Assembly (NCBI RefSeq): GCF_018687195.1
Contig: NZ_CP061321.1
Span: 1,302,001 to 1,366,000 of the forward strand
DNA length: 64,000 nucleotides
Direction: 5' to 3'
DNA from: Polynucleobacter sp. MWH-UH2A
GTDB taxonomy: Bacteria; Pseudomonadota; Gammaproteobacteria; Burkholderiales; Burkholderiaceae
Below the pieces are notes generated by a model. It did no database searches, was not told the origin of the DNA, and saw only the letters and a program-made list of their open reading frames with translations. Positions 36,720 to 45,145 of the stretch are shown here, in pieces; the first letter of the stretch is position 1; every line of letters begins with the position of its first letter. The position numbers were made by a program, and so were the translations under genes.

Positions 36720-37517
36720 ATGAATAACAGCATCAACAACCATACCGCACCCCCTTCTCCTTGCCTGAATCTTCAAATAGACGGAGCTATCGCTCGGATT
36801 ACTTTTAATAATCCAGCCGCACGTAATGCCATGACTTGGCCTATGTATGAAGAACTCAAAACTATCTGTGATTCCTTGGCAATAAATCCATCGATTCGGG
36901 TGGCAATTTTTAGAGGCGCTGGTGATAAGGCATTTGTATCGGGCAGTGATATTCAGCAATTTGTTGATCTTAAAAAAGATGAGGCTTATGAAGTAGCCGT
37001 AGATCACATCTTCGATTCATTGCAACAATTACCAATGCCAACTATTGCACTGATTGAAGGTTTGGCAGTGGGTAGCGGCTTACTCATCGCGACTGCTTGT
37101 GATTTTCGAATTGCTACCCCAGACGCCCGTTTTGGAATTCCTGTAGCGCGGACTTTAGGGAACTGCTTATCCCCCAGCAATCTTTCCTGGATCAGTGCGC
37201 ACTTGGGCGTTCCCATGGTCAAAAAAATGTTGCTGACTAGCGAATTGATTAAAGCGCCAGAGTTGCTCGCATCTGGCTATCTCTATGAAACAGTAGAGGC
37301 GGAACAGATTACTCAAGCAGCTGATGCCCTTGCTAATAAACTGGCCGCCCTAGCGCCCATTACACAAAAGGCAAGCAAGCTAACTCTAGCGCGCTTACTG
37401 CAAAGCAGTCTTCCCGAATGCACTGACCTCATGCGTGAGACCTATAACAGCCAGGACTTTAAAGAAGGTGTTACTGCTTTCTTAGAAGGCCGCCCACCGA
37501 AGTGGGCTGGCAAGTAA
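36720..37517 (+). CDS. Enoyl-CoA hydratase/isomerase family protein
   Basis: A crotonase-fold enzyme, 265 aa. Oxyanion-hole segments: NPAARNAMTWPMYEEL near 33-48, GAGDKAFVSGSDIQQF near 65-80 and AVGSGLLIATACDFRIA near 115-131. The usual catalytic Glu of hydratases (in GGxxE) is not obvious after the second loop (GNCLSPSNLSW), so it may be an isomerase, hydrolase or other crotonase rather than a standard hydratase. Lone gene on the plus strand, convergent with 37526. Confidence 0.83.
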   Translation: MNNSINNHTAPPSPCLNLQIDGAIARITFNNPAARNAMTWPMYEELKTICDSLAINPSIRVAIFRGAGDKAFVSGSDIQQFVDLKKDEAYEVAVDHIFDSLQQLPMPTIALIEGLAVGSGLLIATACDFRIATPDARFGIPVARTLGNCLSPSNLSWISAHLGVPMVKKMLLTSELIKAPELLASGYLYETVEAEQITQAADALANKLAALAPITQKASKLTLARLLQSSLPECTDLMRETYNSQDFKEGVTAFLEGRPPKWAGK

Positions 37518-37525
37518 TCTTGGCT

Positions 37526-38572
37526 TTAGTTCTTAGCTTGATTTAAGAACTGCACAACCGTAGTAACAAATAAGTCAGGCACTTCAACGTGCGGTACATG
37601 GCCAACATTATCGATGGGCACTAGCTTCGCATAAGGGATTGTTGCTTGGGCCTTTTTACCTAACTCAGGAAAATTACCCAAGGACTTTACTGCCTCAGGC
37701 GGGGCAAAGCGTCTGCCAAAAACTGTGCGATCTTTTTGACCAATGATCAGCAATACCGGCATTTTGAGTTCCGGTAAATCATTCACGACCGGTTTCTCGG
37801 CAATCATCTGATAAGTTAACACTGATGTCATTGCATAAGCAGGATAGTCTGGCCCCTTCTGTACACGAACATACACCTCTACAAACTTTTCATAAGCAGG
37901 TTGCCAAGTTGGAAAATAGCTTTGCAAGAAACGGCGATAACTTGTCTCTGTTTGGGCCATTTCGAGCTTTAGGAGATTATCGTTTTGCTGTGGTGGTATG
38001 TCTTTGCTGTAATCCTCTAGACCCAGTGGATTTTCAAGCACTAGTTTTTGCACTGTTTGTGGATACAAGCGTGCAAATCGAATACCAACCATGCCACCCA
38101 TGGAGTTTGCAATCACAGAGACTTGATGAATCCCCAAAGATTTGAGCAAGGCTTTGGTATTGGCCGCCAAGTCATCAAAGTGATATGGAACGTTTGGCTT
38201 TGAAGATTTACCAAAGCCGATTTGGTCAGGTGCTATGACGCGATAACCTGCTTGCGTCAAGCCAGCGATAGTGGGCGCCCAGTAGTCACTGGAAAAATTC
38301 TTTCCATGAAACAGTAACACCACACCCTTATGCTTTCCCTTGGCGGCAACATCCATATACACCATACTTGCTGGCGTACCCTGCAAGCTAGTCTTGAATT
38401 CTTTAGTTGGGTAAGGATATGGCCAAGCACTCAAACGCAAATCAAGCGGGGCAGCATTAGCATAGAGTGATGCTGGGGCGCTGGCAGTTGCGTTTGATGA
38501 CGATTGATTAGCGCAGGAAGCCAATAATCCTGTCAAGATAGCAACTACAGCGAGTACGTGAATTAGTTTCAT
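37526..38572 (-). CDS. Lipoprotein-type alpha/beta hydrolase
   Basis: An alpha/beta-hydrolase fold enzyme, 348 aa. The N-terminus is a lipoprotein signal with lipobox LLASC (Cys20), so it should be tethered in the envelope. Nucleophile elbow ANSMGG (Ser about 158), oxyanion segment LLFHGKNF near 87-94 and the catalytic His in DNVGHVPHVEVP near the end. The acid is likely in GQKDRTVFG. Resembles esterases and epoxide-hydrolase/haloalkane-type proteins; substrate unknown. Confidence 0.83.
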   Translation of the reverse strand: MKLIHVLAVVAILTGLLASCANQSSSNATASAPASLYANAAPLDLRLSAWPYPYPTKEFKTSLQGTPASMVYMDVAAKGKHKGVVLLFHGKNFSSDYWAPTIAGLTQAGYRVIAPDQIGFGKSSKPNVPYHFDDLAANTKALLKSLGIHQVSVIANSMGGMVGIRFARLYPQTVQKLVLENPLGLEDYSKDIPPQQNDNLLKLEMAQTETSYRRFLQSYFPTWQPAYEKFVEVYVRVQKGPDYPAYAMTSVLTYQMIAEKPVVNDLPELKMPVLLIIGQKDRTVFGRRFAPPEAVKSLGNFPELGKKAQATIPYAKLVPIDNVGHVPHVEVPDLFVTTVVQFLNQAKN

Positions 38573-38590
38573 ACCGTTTTTAGGAGAGGG

Positions 38591-39283
38591 TTACACAATG
38601 GTTGTCTTGAGGCTTTTCAGTCCCTCGACACTACCTTCCAACACATCACCCTTCATCACGGGACCAACCCCTGCAGGCGTGCCAGAGAAAATCAAATCAC
38701 CCGGCTCTAGCGTAAATAAAGTTGAAAGATAGGCAATCGTGTCAGGCACATTCCAAATTAGTTGATTCAAATCACCAGACTGACGCACTTCGCCATTTAC
38801 CAGTAGCTGAACAGCGCCTTTACTTGGGTGGCCACATTGGGTTACGGGAGTGATTTCGCCACAAGGCGCAGATTGGTCAAATGCTTTGCCGGTATCCCAA
38901 GGGCGTCCCATTTTCTTTGCTTCACCCTGTAGATCTCGTCTTGTCATATCAAGACCTACGCCGTAGCCATACACATGATCTAAGGCTTTGTCCGCAGAAA
39001 TATTAGAACCGCCTTTACCAATTGCTACCACCATCTCAATTTCATGATGAACATCGTTTGATAGATTGGGATAAGACATATTCTTACCGTCAGTCACGAT
39101 GGAGTTTGCTGGCTTCATGAAAAAGAATGGTGGCTCGCGATCTGGATCATGGCCCATTTCTCTTGCATGATCGGCATAGTTTCGACCTACACAATAAATT
39201 CGGTTCACTGCGAAGCGACGAGTATCGCCTGTCACCGGCAAAGAAATCTGTACTGGAGGATCAATCACAAATGCTGAACTCAT
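38591..39283 (-). CDS. FAH family hydrolase, fumarylpyruvate hydrolase-like
   Basis: A cytosolic fumarylacetoacetate hydrolase-family enzyme, 230 aa from ATG 39283 (a TTG at 39298 is a weaker start). Key parts: YCVGRNYADHAREMG (about 30-44), the metal-binding glutamates in HHEIEMVVAIGKGG (about 84-97), and the end GDLIFSGTPAGVG. Length and motifs resemble fumarylpyruvate hydrolase of the gentisate route. No other gentisate genes are nearby, so the substrate is uncertain. It is 18 bp upstream of the alpha/beta hydrolase on the same strand. Confidence 0.83.
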   Translation of the reverse strand: MSSAFVIDPPVQISLPVTGDTRRFAVNRIYCVGRNYADHAREMGHDPDREPPFFFMKPANSIVTDGKNMSYPNLSNDVHHEIEMVVAIGKGGSNISADKALDHVYGYGVGLDMTRRDLQGEAKKMGRPWDTGKAFDQSAPCGEITPVTQCGHPSKGAVQLLVNGEVRQSGDLNQLIWNVPDTIAYLSTLFTLEPGDLIFSGTPAGVGPVMKGDVLEGSVEGLKSLKTTIV

Positions 39284-39300
39284 AAAAGCCTTTCTCAATA

Positions 39301-39591
39301 TTATTTTTGTTTCTTCTGTTTTGTAGCAGTATGACGCAATTTCAGCATCAAGATACTTAAGGCCAATGCAAATGTCATGGCATTAGCCAGAATCAATGGC
39401 CATTTCTCAATAATCAAACCATACACCAGCCATAAACCTACCCCCGCCGTAAATAGAGAATACATCCCTAGCGATATTCCAGATAAGTCACGCGTTCGCC
39501 ATGACCAAATGGCCTGAGGCAAAAACGCAATAGTAGTCAAGAATGCAGCGCAATAGCCAATGACGTCAATTTGGTGGGGTTCAAGACTCAT
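39301..39591 (-). CDS. SemiSWEET/PQ-loop small transporter
   Basis: A three-helix protein, 96 aa from ATG 39591. The PQ motif is in FLPQAIWSWRTRDLSGIS (about 24-41), with IGYCAAFLTTIA before it, as in bacterial SemiSWEET sugar transporters that act as dimers. Ends in a basic tail (RHTATKQKKQK). A longer start at 39621 is possible. It precedes the FAH gene by 17 bp in the same direction. Confidence 0.83.
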   Translation of the reverse strand: MSLEPHQIDVIGYCAAFLTTIAFLPQAIWSWRTRDLSGISLGMYSLFTAGVGLWLVYGLIIEKWPLILANAMTFALALSILMLKLRHTATKQKKQK

Positions 39592-39701
39592 GTTTTGATT
39601 GTAATTAGAGATGGCAGGCAAGGTAAATTGACGAATCTATCGCATTCAGGCTATTTTTGTAGATAATGACATCTGAAGTTCAACTATTACTAAAAAGATA
39701 A

Positions 39702-40700
39702 ATGAGACAACAATTAATCCGTTGGTTTGGCGCAGCCCTATGCGCTACTTTTGTTACTCTACCGGCAGTCGCCCAAAGTGATTTGGCAGTCAAAAATTAT
39801 CCGGATAAGCCAATCCGACTCGTCATTCCCTTTCCCCCAGGAGGCGCTACCGATGTGATCGGTCGCATCATGGCGCAAGAACTCTCCAAAACCATTGGAC
39901 AGCAAGTCGTACCCGACAATCGCGCTGGAGATAGCGGCAATATTGGCGCCGATATGGTGGCCAAGTCTGCACCTGATGGATACACCTTATTGATGGGCGC
40001 TCTTACCTCGCACTCCATTAACAGCAATTTAGATAAAGATCGCATCAAGTACAACTTAGAGAAGGATTTCACACCGGCAGCAGTGGTTGGAGTGGTGCCC
40101 CTGGTCTTTGTTGTGAATCCCTCAGTTCCTGTAAAGAACATGAAAGAATTCATTGCCTATGCTAAAGCTAACCCTGGCAAGCTCACTTTTGCATCCTCTG
40201 GCGCAGGTGCGCCACAACGCCTCGCAATGGAAATGTTCCGCTATCAATTGGGATTGGATTTATTGCATGTGCCATATAAAGGTAGTGGCCCCGCCATGAC
40301 CGATCTGGTTGGTGGCCAAGTTCTATCGATGTCAGAAACTGTGCCAGCTTCTTTACAGTTTATTCAGGCAGGTCAGTTGAGAGCACTAGCAGTCACCACC
40401 AATAAACGAATCAGCCAATTGCCTGATGTGCCAACCATTACAGAAGCTACTGGCTTGCCAAACTTTGATGTAGTCAGCATGTTTGGCATTGAGGCTCCAG
40501 CCGGAACCCCGAAGACCATCATCAATAAATTAAGCGCAGAAATTAAAACTATCTTGCAACGTCCAGACGTTCAAGAGCGTATGCTCGCTGCAGGCGTCTA
40601 CGTAAACTATTTATCCCCTGCAGAATCTAGCAAACGCATTACCCGCGAGCTTAATATGTGGGCTAAGGTGATCAAGGATGCCAATATCAAAGCAGACTAA
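39702..40700 (+). CDS. Bug family periplasmic binding protein
   Basis: A TctC-like receptor, 332 aa. Signal peptide 1-25 (ending AVA-Q). Landmarks: IPFPPGGATDVIGR, VVPDNRAGDSGNIG (GD replaces GAG) and SAPDGYTL. Closed by a strong terminator at 40730. Divergent from the SemiSWEET/FAH genes with 110 bp between. Confidence 0.9.
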   Translation: MRQQLIRWFGAALCATFVTLPAVAQSDLAVKNYPDKPIRLVIPFPPGGATDVIGRIMAQELSKTIGQQVVPDNRAGDSGNIGADMVAKSAPDGYTLLMGALTSHSINSNLDKDRIKYNLEKDFTPAAVVGVVPLVFVVNPSVPVKNMKEFIAYAKANPGKLTFASSGAGAPQRLAMEMFRYQLGLDLLHVPYKGSGPAMTDLVGGQVLSMSETVPASLQFIQAGQLRALAVTTNKRISQLPDVPTITEATGLPNFDVVSMFGIEAPAGTPKTIINKLSAEIKTILQRPDVQERMLAAGVYVNYLSPAESSKRITRELNMWAKVIKDANIKAD

Positions 40701-40729
40701 TCATCAAATACTTTGAGTGTGATAGATGC

Positions 40730-40761
40730 AATAAAGGGCCTCATCGAGGCCCTTTATTTTT
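40730..40761 (+). terminator. Intrinsic terminator
   Basis: AATAAAGGGCCTC (40730-40742), loop ATC, GAGGCCCTTTATT (40746-40758), then a T-rich tract. The 13-bp perfect stem also serves the convergent Bug gene ending at 40795. Confidence 0.85.
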
Positions 40762-40794
40762 ATGCTGAAGTATTCGTATGAACTCGATTTAAAT

Positions 40795-41784
40795 TTACTC
40801 AGCTTCAATTTTTGCTTGTTGTGCCACTAACTCCCACTTTTTCTTTTCTGCAGCAATAAAGAGCTTGGTATTTGCTGGTGTATCACCTACTGCCCAGCCG
40901 CCAAGGTCCTTCCAGCGCTGCTTGATTTCTGGCGTTTCAAGTGATTTCTTCACAGCTACATATAGCTTATCCACAATCGGCTTCGGTGTTCCTGCTGGAA
41001 CAAATAAACCGAACCAGGCGGTAACGTCAAAATTGGGATAACCCGATTGAATCATCGTTGGCACATCTGGCAATTCAGCGACGCGGTTCTTACTAGTCAC
41101 TGCTAAAGCACGCAATTTGCCAGACTTAATGTATTGCATGGAGCTTGGTAGGTTATCAACCATCATGCTGGTTTGGCCGGCCAATAGATCGGCTAAAGCT
41201 GGGCCAGCGCCCTTATAGGGCACATGAATAATATCAATCCCAGCCTGAGTCTTAAATAATTCACCGGACATGTGAATCGACTGACCGCGACCAGAAGATG
41301 CAAATGAATATTTACCAGGATTTGCTTTAGCTAAAGCAACTAACTCGGCTACGGTCTTGGCAGGCACCTCAGGATTCACTACAAGTACATTTGGATTGGC
41401 AATCACAATCGTGACTGGCTCCATGTCTTCCATTTTGTAAGGAAGATTTTTATATAGGCTGTAGTTAATGGCATTTGGACCAATATTGCCCATCGCCATG
41501 GTGTAGCCATCGGCTGGGGCTGCTAGTAAAGCCTGAATACCAATAATGCCGGCACCACCTGCCTTGTTTTCTACGATGACAGGCTGACCTAATTCTTTAC
41601 CCAATACATCCGATAAAGCACGTGAGGCAATATCGGTAGTTCCACCAGGTGCTGCAGTCACAATAATTTTGACCGGCTTATTTGGAAATGGTTGCGCGAA
41701 TGCCGAAGCGGCTGCTAATGCAGATGCAAATATCACCGCACCCAAAGTTGCACACCTCTTACGCCAAAATACATGCTGATTCAT
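40795..41784 (-). CDS. Bug family periplasmic binding protein
   Basis: A TctC-like receptor, 329 aa. Signal region 1-30 (ending AFA-Q). Landmarks: VTAAPGGTTDIASR (about 41-54), VIVENKAGGAGIIG and APADGYTM. A good ribosome site (cggag) precedes the ATG. It follows the cytochrome c gene by 61 bp in the same direction, so it may be the last gene of the Bug/aldolase/cytochrome operon. Confidence 0.9.
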   Translation of the reverse strand: MNQHVFWRKRCATLGAVIFASALAAASAFAQPFPNKPVKIIVTAAPGGTTDIASRALSDVLGKELGQPVIVENKAGGAGIIGIQALLAAPADGYTMAMGNIGPNAINYSLYKNLPYKMEDMEPVTIVIANPNVLVVNPEVPAKTVAELVALAKANPGKYSFASSGRGQSIHMSGELFKTQAGIDIIHVPYKGAGPALADLLAGQTSMMVDNLPSSMQYIKSGKLRALAVTSKNRVAELPDVPTMIQSGYPNFDVTAWFGLFVPAGTPKPIVDKLYVAVKKSLETPEIKQRWKDLGGWAVGDTPANTKLFIAAEKKKWELVAQQAKIEAE

Positions 41785-41845
41785 CTTGTCTCCGTCTTTT
41801 TTATATTGATGAACTAACTCGGTAGTTAATGAGTAGTTAAAACGA

Positions 41846-42244
41846 TTACTTCTTATTCATTCCCGCTTTACGAGCCTCAATCTCTTTATTGATTGCTGCA
41901 ATAGTTTTAGCGTCTGGTGACTTCCAGTTTCCACCTGAGTTATTCACCATATAGACTAGCGCGTCTGAGAATCCTTCAATACTTAAATTGGGATTACCCC
42001 CTTTAGGTGGCATACCTCGTACCCCAAAGTACGCATGGGCAGTCAAAGTCACCTGACCCTCTGCGATGAGAGGCGCCCACTTTGCCTTGTCGCCAAACTT
42101 CGGCGCATTTAATACGCCTGCACCATGGCAATTTGCGCATACTTGTTTATAGGTATTCTCGCCAGACTGTGCATTTGCTGAGCTAGACACAGACAGCAAG
42201 GCAAATATTGTCGCGATAAGTTGTAATGGATAGTGCAATTTCAT
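41846..42244 (-). CDS. Periplasmic class I (c5-like) cytochrome c
   Basis: A monohaem cytochrome c, 132 aa. Signal peptide 1-25 (ending ANA-Q). Haem attachment CANCH at about 35-39 and the distal methionine in GMPPKGGNP near 78. Organisation resembles c5-type cytochromes. It is 18 bp downstream of an exported class II aldolase-family gene. This suggests that the periplasmic reaction, or a linked oxidoreductase, delivers electrons to the respiratory chain; that link is inference. Confidence 0.88.
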   Translation of the reverse strand: MKLHYPLQLIATIFALLSVSSSANAQSGENTYKQVCANCHGAGVLNAPKFGDKAKWAPLIAEGQVTLTAHAYFGVRGMPPKGGNPNLSIEGFSDALVYMVNNSGGNWKSPDAKTIAAINKEIEARKAGMNKK

Positions 42245-42262
42245 GATGTACTTAATTTCAAT

Positions 42263-43063
42263 TTAAGGTTGTGATTTTTTAACACGTTCAGTCCAAAGCT
42301 GCCATGGCCTACCAATTGTCTTTTCAATGGTCTCTTGTGAAATCGAAGCCTCACCGGGGGTGAGGTATTGCACCTGCCCCATCTTCATAGCTTCCGACTG
42401 AATACTGGCATTTTGAATGGCGTAGATCGCTCTAAATACTGCTTTCTTAATGGAATCACCACCCGCTGCATATCCATGACCCCGCATCAATACAAAATAT
42501 TGCAAGCCCATAGTTTGCGATAAGGCATTTCCTAAATCGACATTACTAATAAACATATCGGTATCAGGATTGGGTTTGGCAAAATTTCGAATCTCAAAAA
42601 TGGGAGCGCCTTCGCCCAAGAAAGAGCTCATGTGATAAACCGGCTTCAGAGTAGTGCCAGTTAAGCCATAAGGCAAGATCGGCGGTGCATGGCCATGAAT
42701 CACAGAATTGAGGTCTGGCCGATTCTTCAAAATGCCACTATGAATAAAACGCTCACCATAAGCAACTCTAGTATCGCCATTAAGCGCCTTGCCATTCATG
42801 TCAAACTCAATAATGTCTTCAACTTTGACGGTAGATGGCGCAACGCTTCTAGCTAAAAAGAAGGTGTTGGGATTAGCAGGGTTACGCACACTGATATGAC
42901 CATAGCCATCAACAGCATTTTGGTCATACAAAATATGGTTCGCAATTACTAATTCTTCAATGGTCGCCTTCACTTTTGGATCTTGATCCATTTGCTCTTG
43001 CACAGAAGCGGCAAATACATTGGCCACACCAAACAATAAGGCTGAAAGTAGAATTTTTTTCAT
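42263..43063 (-). CDS. Exported class II aldolase/adducin family protein
   Basis: A class II aldolase-fold protein, 266 aa, preceded by a clear Sec signal (MKKILLSALLFGVANVFA-A). Zinc ligands are in place: HGH at 123-125 and His196 (MRGHGYAAGG), and Glu104 (YGERFIHSG) sits at the spacing of the catalytic Glu of fuculose aldolase. Most family members are cytosolic, so periplasmic location is unusual. Its ATG overlaps the stop of the upstream Bug gene (TAATG). Possible role: retro-aldol, epimerase or decarboxylase step on a hydroxy acid bound by that Bug protein. Confidence 0.83.
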   Translation of the reverse strand: MKKILLSALLFGVANVFAASVQEQMDQDPKVKATIEELVIANHILYDQNAVDGYGHISVRNPANPNTFFLARSVAPSTVKVEDIIEFDMNGKALNGDTRVAYGERFIHSGILKNRPDLNSVIHGHAPPILPYGLTGTTLKPVYHMSSFLGEGAPIFEIRNFAKPNPDTDMFISNVDLGNALSQTMGLQYFVLMRGHGYAAGGDSIKKAVFRAIYAIQNASIQSEAMKMGQVQYLTPGEASISQETIEKTIGRPWQLWTERVKKSQP

Positions 43064-44049
43064 TACTCAACCTTTCCGATCTTCCGAACGACCTCGCCCA
43101 TTTGTGCGGACTCTTTATCCCAGTAGACCTTAAACTCTGGCGCATCCATATACTGAATCGGACTTCCTGCGCCATTAATCACTGAACGTACACGCTCATC
43201 ATTTGCCGCTTGCTTGGCAGCTTCGCGCAACTTATTCGTAATGTAATCAGGTGTAGCGCTTGGTACAAACAAACCTGCCCATTGTGAGAATTCAATCTTC
43301 ACGCCCATCTCTTTAAAACTTGGCACTTCAGGCATACTCGCCAACCTACCATCACCCCAGTGCGCCAAAGCACGCACTTTGCCGGCTTTGATTTGCTGAA
43401 CAATCGAAGATGGTCCCGTCGCAATCGCATCTACTTGCCCACCCAGAAGCCCCACAATTGCTGGGCCAGCACCGGTGTAGGGAATATGCACCATGTAAAA
43501 CTTTTCAGAAGACTTGAGCATCTCCATAGGTACATGCATCGTTCCATAGTTACCTGAAGAGCCAAAGTTATATTTGCCAGGATTAGCGCGCATCGCAGCT
43601 ACAAACGATTTGTAATCTTTCCATGGGCTATCTGCTCTGACCACTAACACTGTTGGATCAGCAGTAAAGCGTGCGATTGGCTTAAGTTGATTCAACTGAA
43701 AGGATTGTTCGCGCCCCACTACTTTGTCAGCCTCAGGAATAATCGAGATCGACGATAAAGCCATCAAAATGGTGTAGCCATCAGGCTTGGATTTAGCTAC
43801 TGCCGCCATACCAATACCGCCACCAGCACCCGCCTTGTTTTCCACAACAACTGGTTGACCCAGAATGCGGCTTAATGCTTCCGCCACAGGTCTACCCACG
43901 GCATCAGCAACGCCACCGGGTGGAAAAGGAACAACCATGGTGATGGGTCTTGTTGGCCAGGGTTCAGGTGTTTGCGCAAATGCAGCGATAGAAATAATGG
44001 ATGCCGCAAAGCAGCTTAGCGCACGGCCAAGTGGGAATATTTGTCTCAT
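43063..44049 (-). CDS. Bug family periplasmic binding protein
   Basis: A TctC-like receptor, 328 aa. Signal peptide 1-25 (ending AFA-Q). Landmarks: VPFPPGGVADAVGR, VVVENKAGAGGGIG and KPDGYTI. It is the first gene of a tight operon: its stop overlaps the start of the exported class II aldolase, and a cytochrome c follows. Translational coupling of a receptor to a periplasmic enzyme is unusual for Bug genes. Confidence 0.9.
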   Translation of the reverse strand: MRQIFPLGRALSCFAASIISIAAFAQTPEPWPTRPITMVVPFPPGGVADAVGRPVAEALSRILGQPVVVENKAGAGGGIGMAAVAKSKPDGYTILMALSSISIIPEADKVVGREQSFQLNQLKPIARFTADPTVLVVRADSPWKDYKSFVAAMRANPGKYNFGSSGNYGTMHVPMEMLKSSEKFYMVHIPYTGAGPAIVGLLGGQVDAIATGPSSIVQQIKAGKVRALAHWGDGRLASMPEVPSFKEMGVKIEFSQWAGLFVPSATPDYITNKLREAAKQAANDERVRSVINGAGSPIQYMDAPEFKVYWDKESAQMGEVVRKIGKVE

Positions 44050-44161
44050 TTTTGTCTCTAAATCGTAATTTAGTTATTATTTATGCTCTTAATCCTACTA
44101 CAAGAATGATCACAATAATCAAGGGTTGGCATAGACATAACCCCCACTGGAGATAGCAATC

Positions 44162-45049
44162 ATGAAATACGCAGCATTTTCTTTAGCCAAAGAGCCTTCT
44201 AAAACTCGCGTTGGCATTGTTTCCAAAGATGAGAAAAGCATTCAAGAATTAGATTTAGGGGTAGATGTCAGCGAAGAAGGTATTGTTGCTATTCTGAAAG
44301 CGGACCTAGCAGGCAAAACACCTAAACCTGTAGCAACACACGCAATGAGTGAAATACGCTTGCTAGCCCCCGTACCCCGTCCACGTAGAAATATTTTCTG
44401 CGTTGGCAAAAATTATCATGAGCATGCTAAAGAATTTTCGAATAGTGGTTTTGATGGAAGCGCTAAGCCAGGTGAAGATATTCCATCTCATGCGATTTTC
44501 TTTACCAAGCCACCTGAAGCAGTTACAGGTCCAAACACCAATGTCATCATCCCGACAGCCGTATCAACCTGCATCGACTATGAAGCGGAATTAACTATCG
44601 TGATCGGCAAAGGCGGCAAAGGCATTAGTGAGGCAGATGCATTGAAGCACGTCTGGGGTTACACCGCGATTAATGATGTTACTGCGCGTGATTGGCAACA
44701 ACGTCATAAACAATGGTTTTTAGGAAAAAGCTTTGACACCTTCTGCCCAATGGGTCCATGGGTAGTTACTGCTGATGAAGTGAAACATGATGATATCCCA
44801 GTTAAATGCTGGGTCAATGGTGAGTTGCGCCAGAACTCGAATACCAAAGACTTTATCTTTGATATCCCGAATATGATCGCCACTGTTTCAGCGGGTATCA
44901 CCCTCTACCCTGGTGACTTAATTGCCACTGGTACACCGGTTGGTGTTGGCATTGGATTTAAGCCGCCAAAATATTTGGTTAATGGTGATGTTGTTGTGGT
45001 TGAAATGGGTGGCATTGGTAAGCTTGAGAATACGTTTATTGCAGAATAA
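44162..45049 (+). CDS. FAH family protein (2-keto-acid hydrolase/hydratase type)
   Basis: A cytosolic fumarylacetoacetate hydrolase-family enzyme, 295 aa. N-terminal cap domain 1-70, then FCVGKNYHEHAKEF (about 79-92), the metal-binding EAEL in CIDYEAELTIVIGKGG (about 139-154), the TARDWQQRHKQW stretch and GDLIATGTPVGVG. Usual reactions are hydrolysis of acylpyruvates or decarboxylation/hydration of 2-keto acids. Good ribosome site (ggag). Divergent from the Bug/aldolase operon across 112 bp and followed by its own terminator. Confidence 0.87.
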   Translation: MKYAAFSLAKEPSKTRVGIVSKDEKSIQELDLGVDVSEEGIVAILKADLAGKTPKPVATHAMSEIRLLAPVPRPRRNIFCVGKNYHEHAKEFSNSGFDGSAKPGEDIPSHAIFFTKPPEAVTGPNTNVIIPTAVSTCIDYEAELTIVIGKGGKGISEADALKHVWGYTAINDVTARDWQQRHKQWFLGKSFDTFCPMGPWVVTADEVKHDDIPVKCWVNGELRQNSNTKDFIFDIPNMIATVSAGITLYPGDLIATGTPVGVGIGFKPPKYLVNGDVVVVEMGGIGKLENTFIAE

Positions 45050-45082
45050 ATTTTTAATAAGCAGTTCGATTTCTTAATTAAG

Positions 45083-45108
45083 AAAACCACCCTAGGGTGG
45101 TTTTTGTT
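45083..45108 (+). terminator. Intrinsic terminator
   Basis: A palindromic AAAACCACCCT/AGGGTGGTTTT stem with almost no loop, followed by TTGTTTT. It is 33 bp after the FAH gene stop and may serve the convergent feoAB operon too. Confidence 0.75.
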
Positions 45109-45145
45109 TTACTAAATAGGCATCAAGCATCCATGCTGATCCCAA

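Noticed and set aside
36597-37007. A 136-aa minus-strand frame opposite the enoyl-CoA hydratase gene
   Set aside because: Mostly antisense to a clear crotonase gene and with no protein-like features; the overlapping 52-aa membrane protein gene is a better explanation of the minus strand there.
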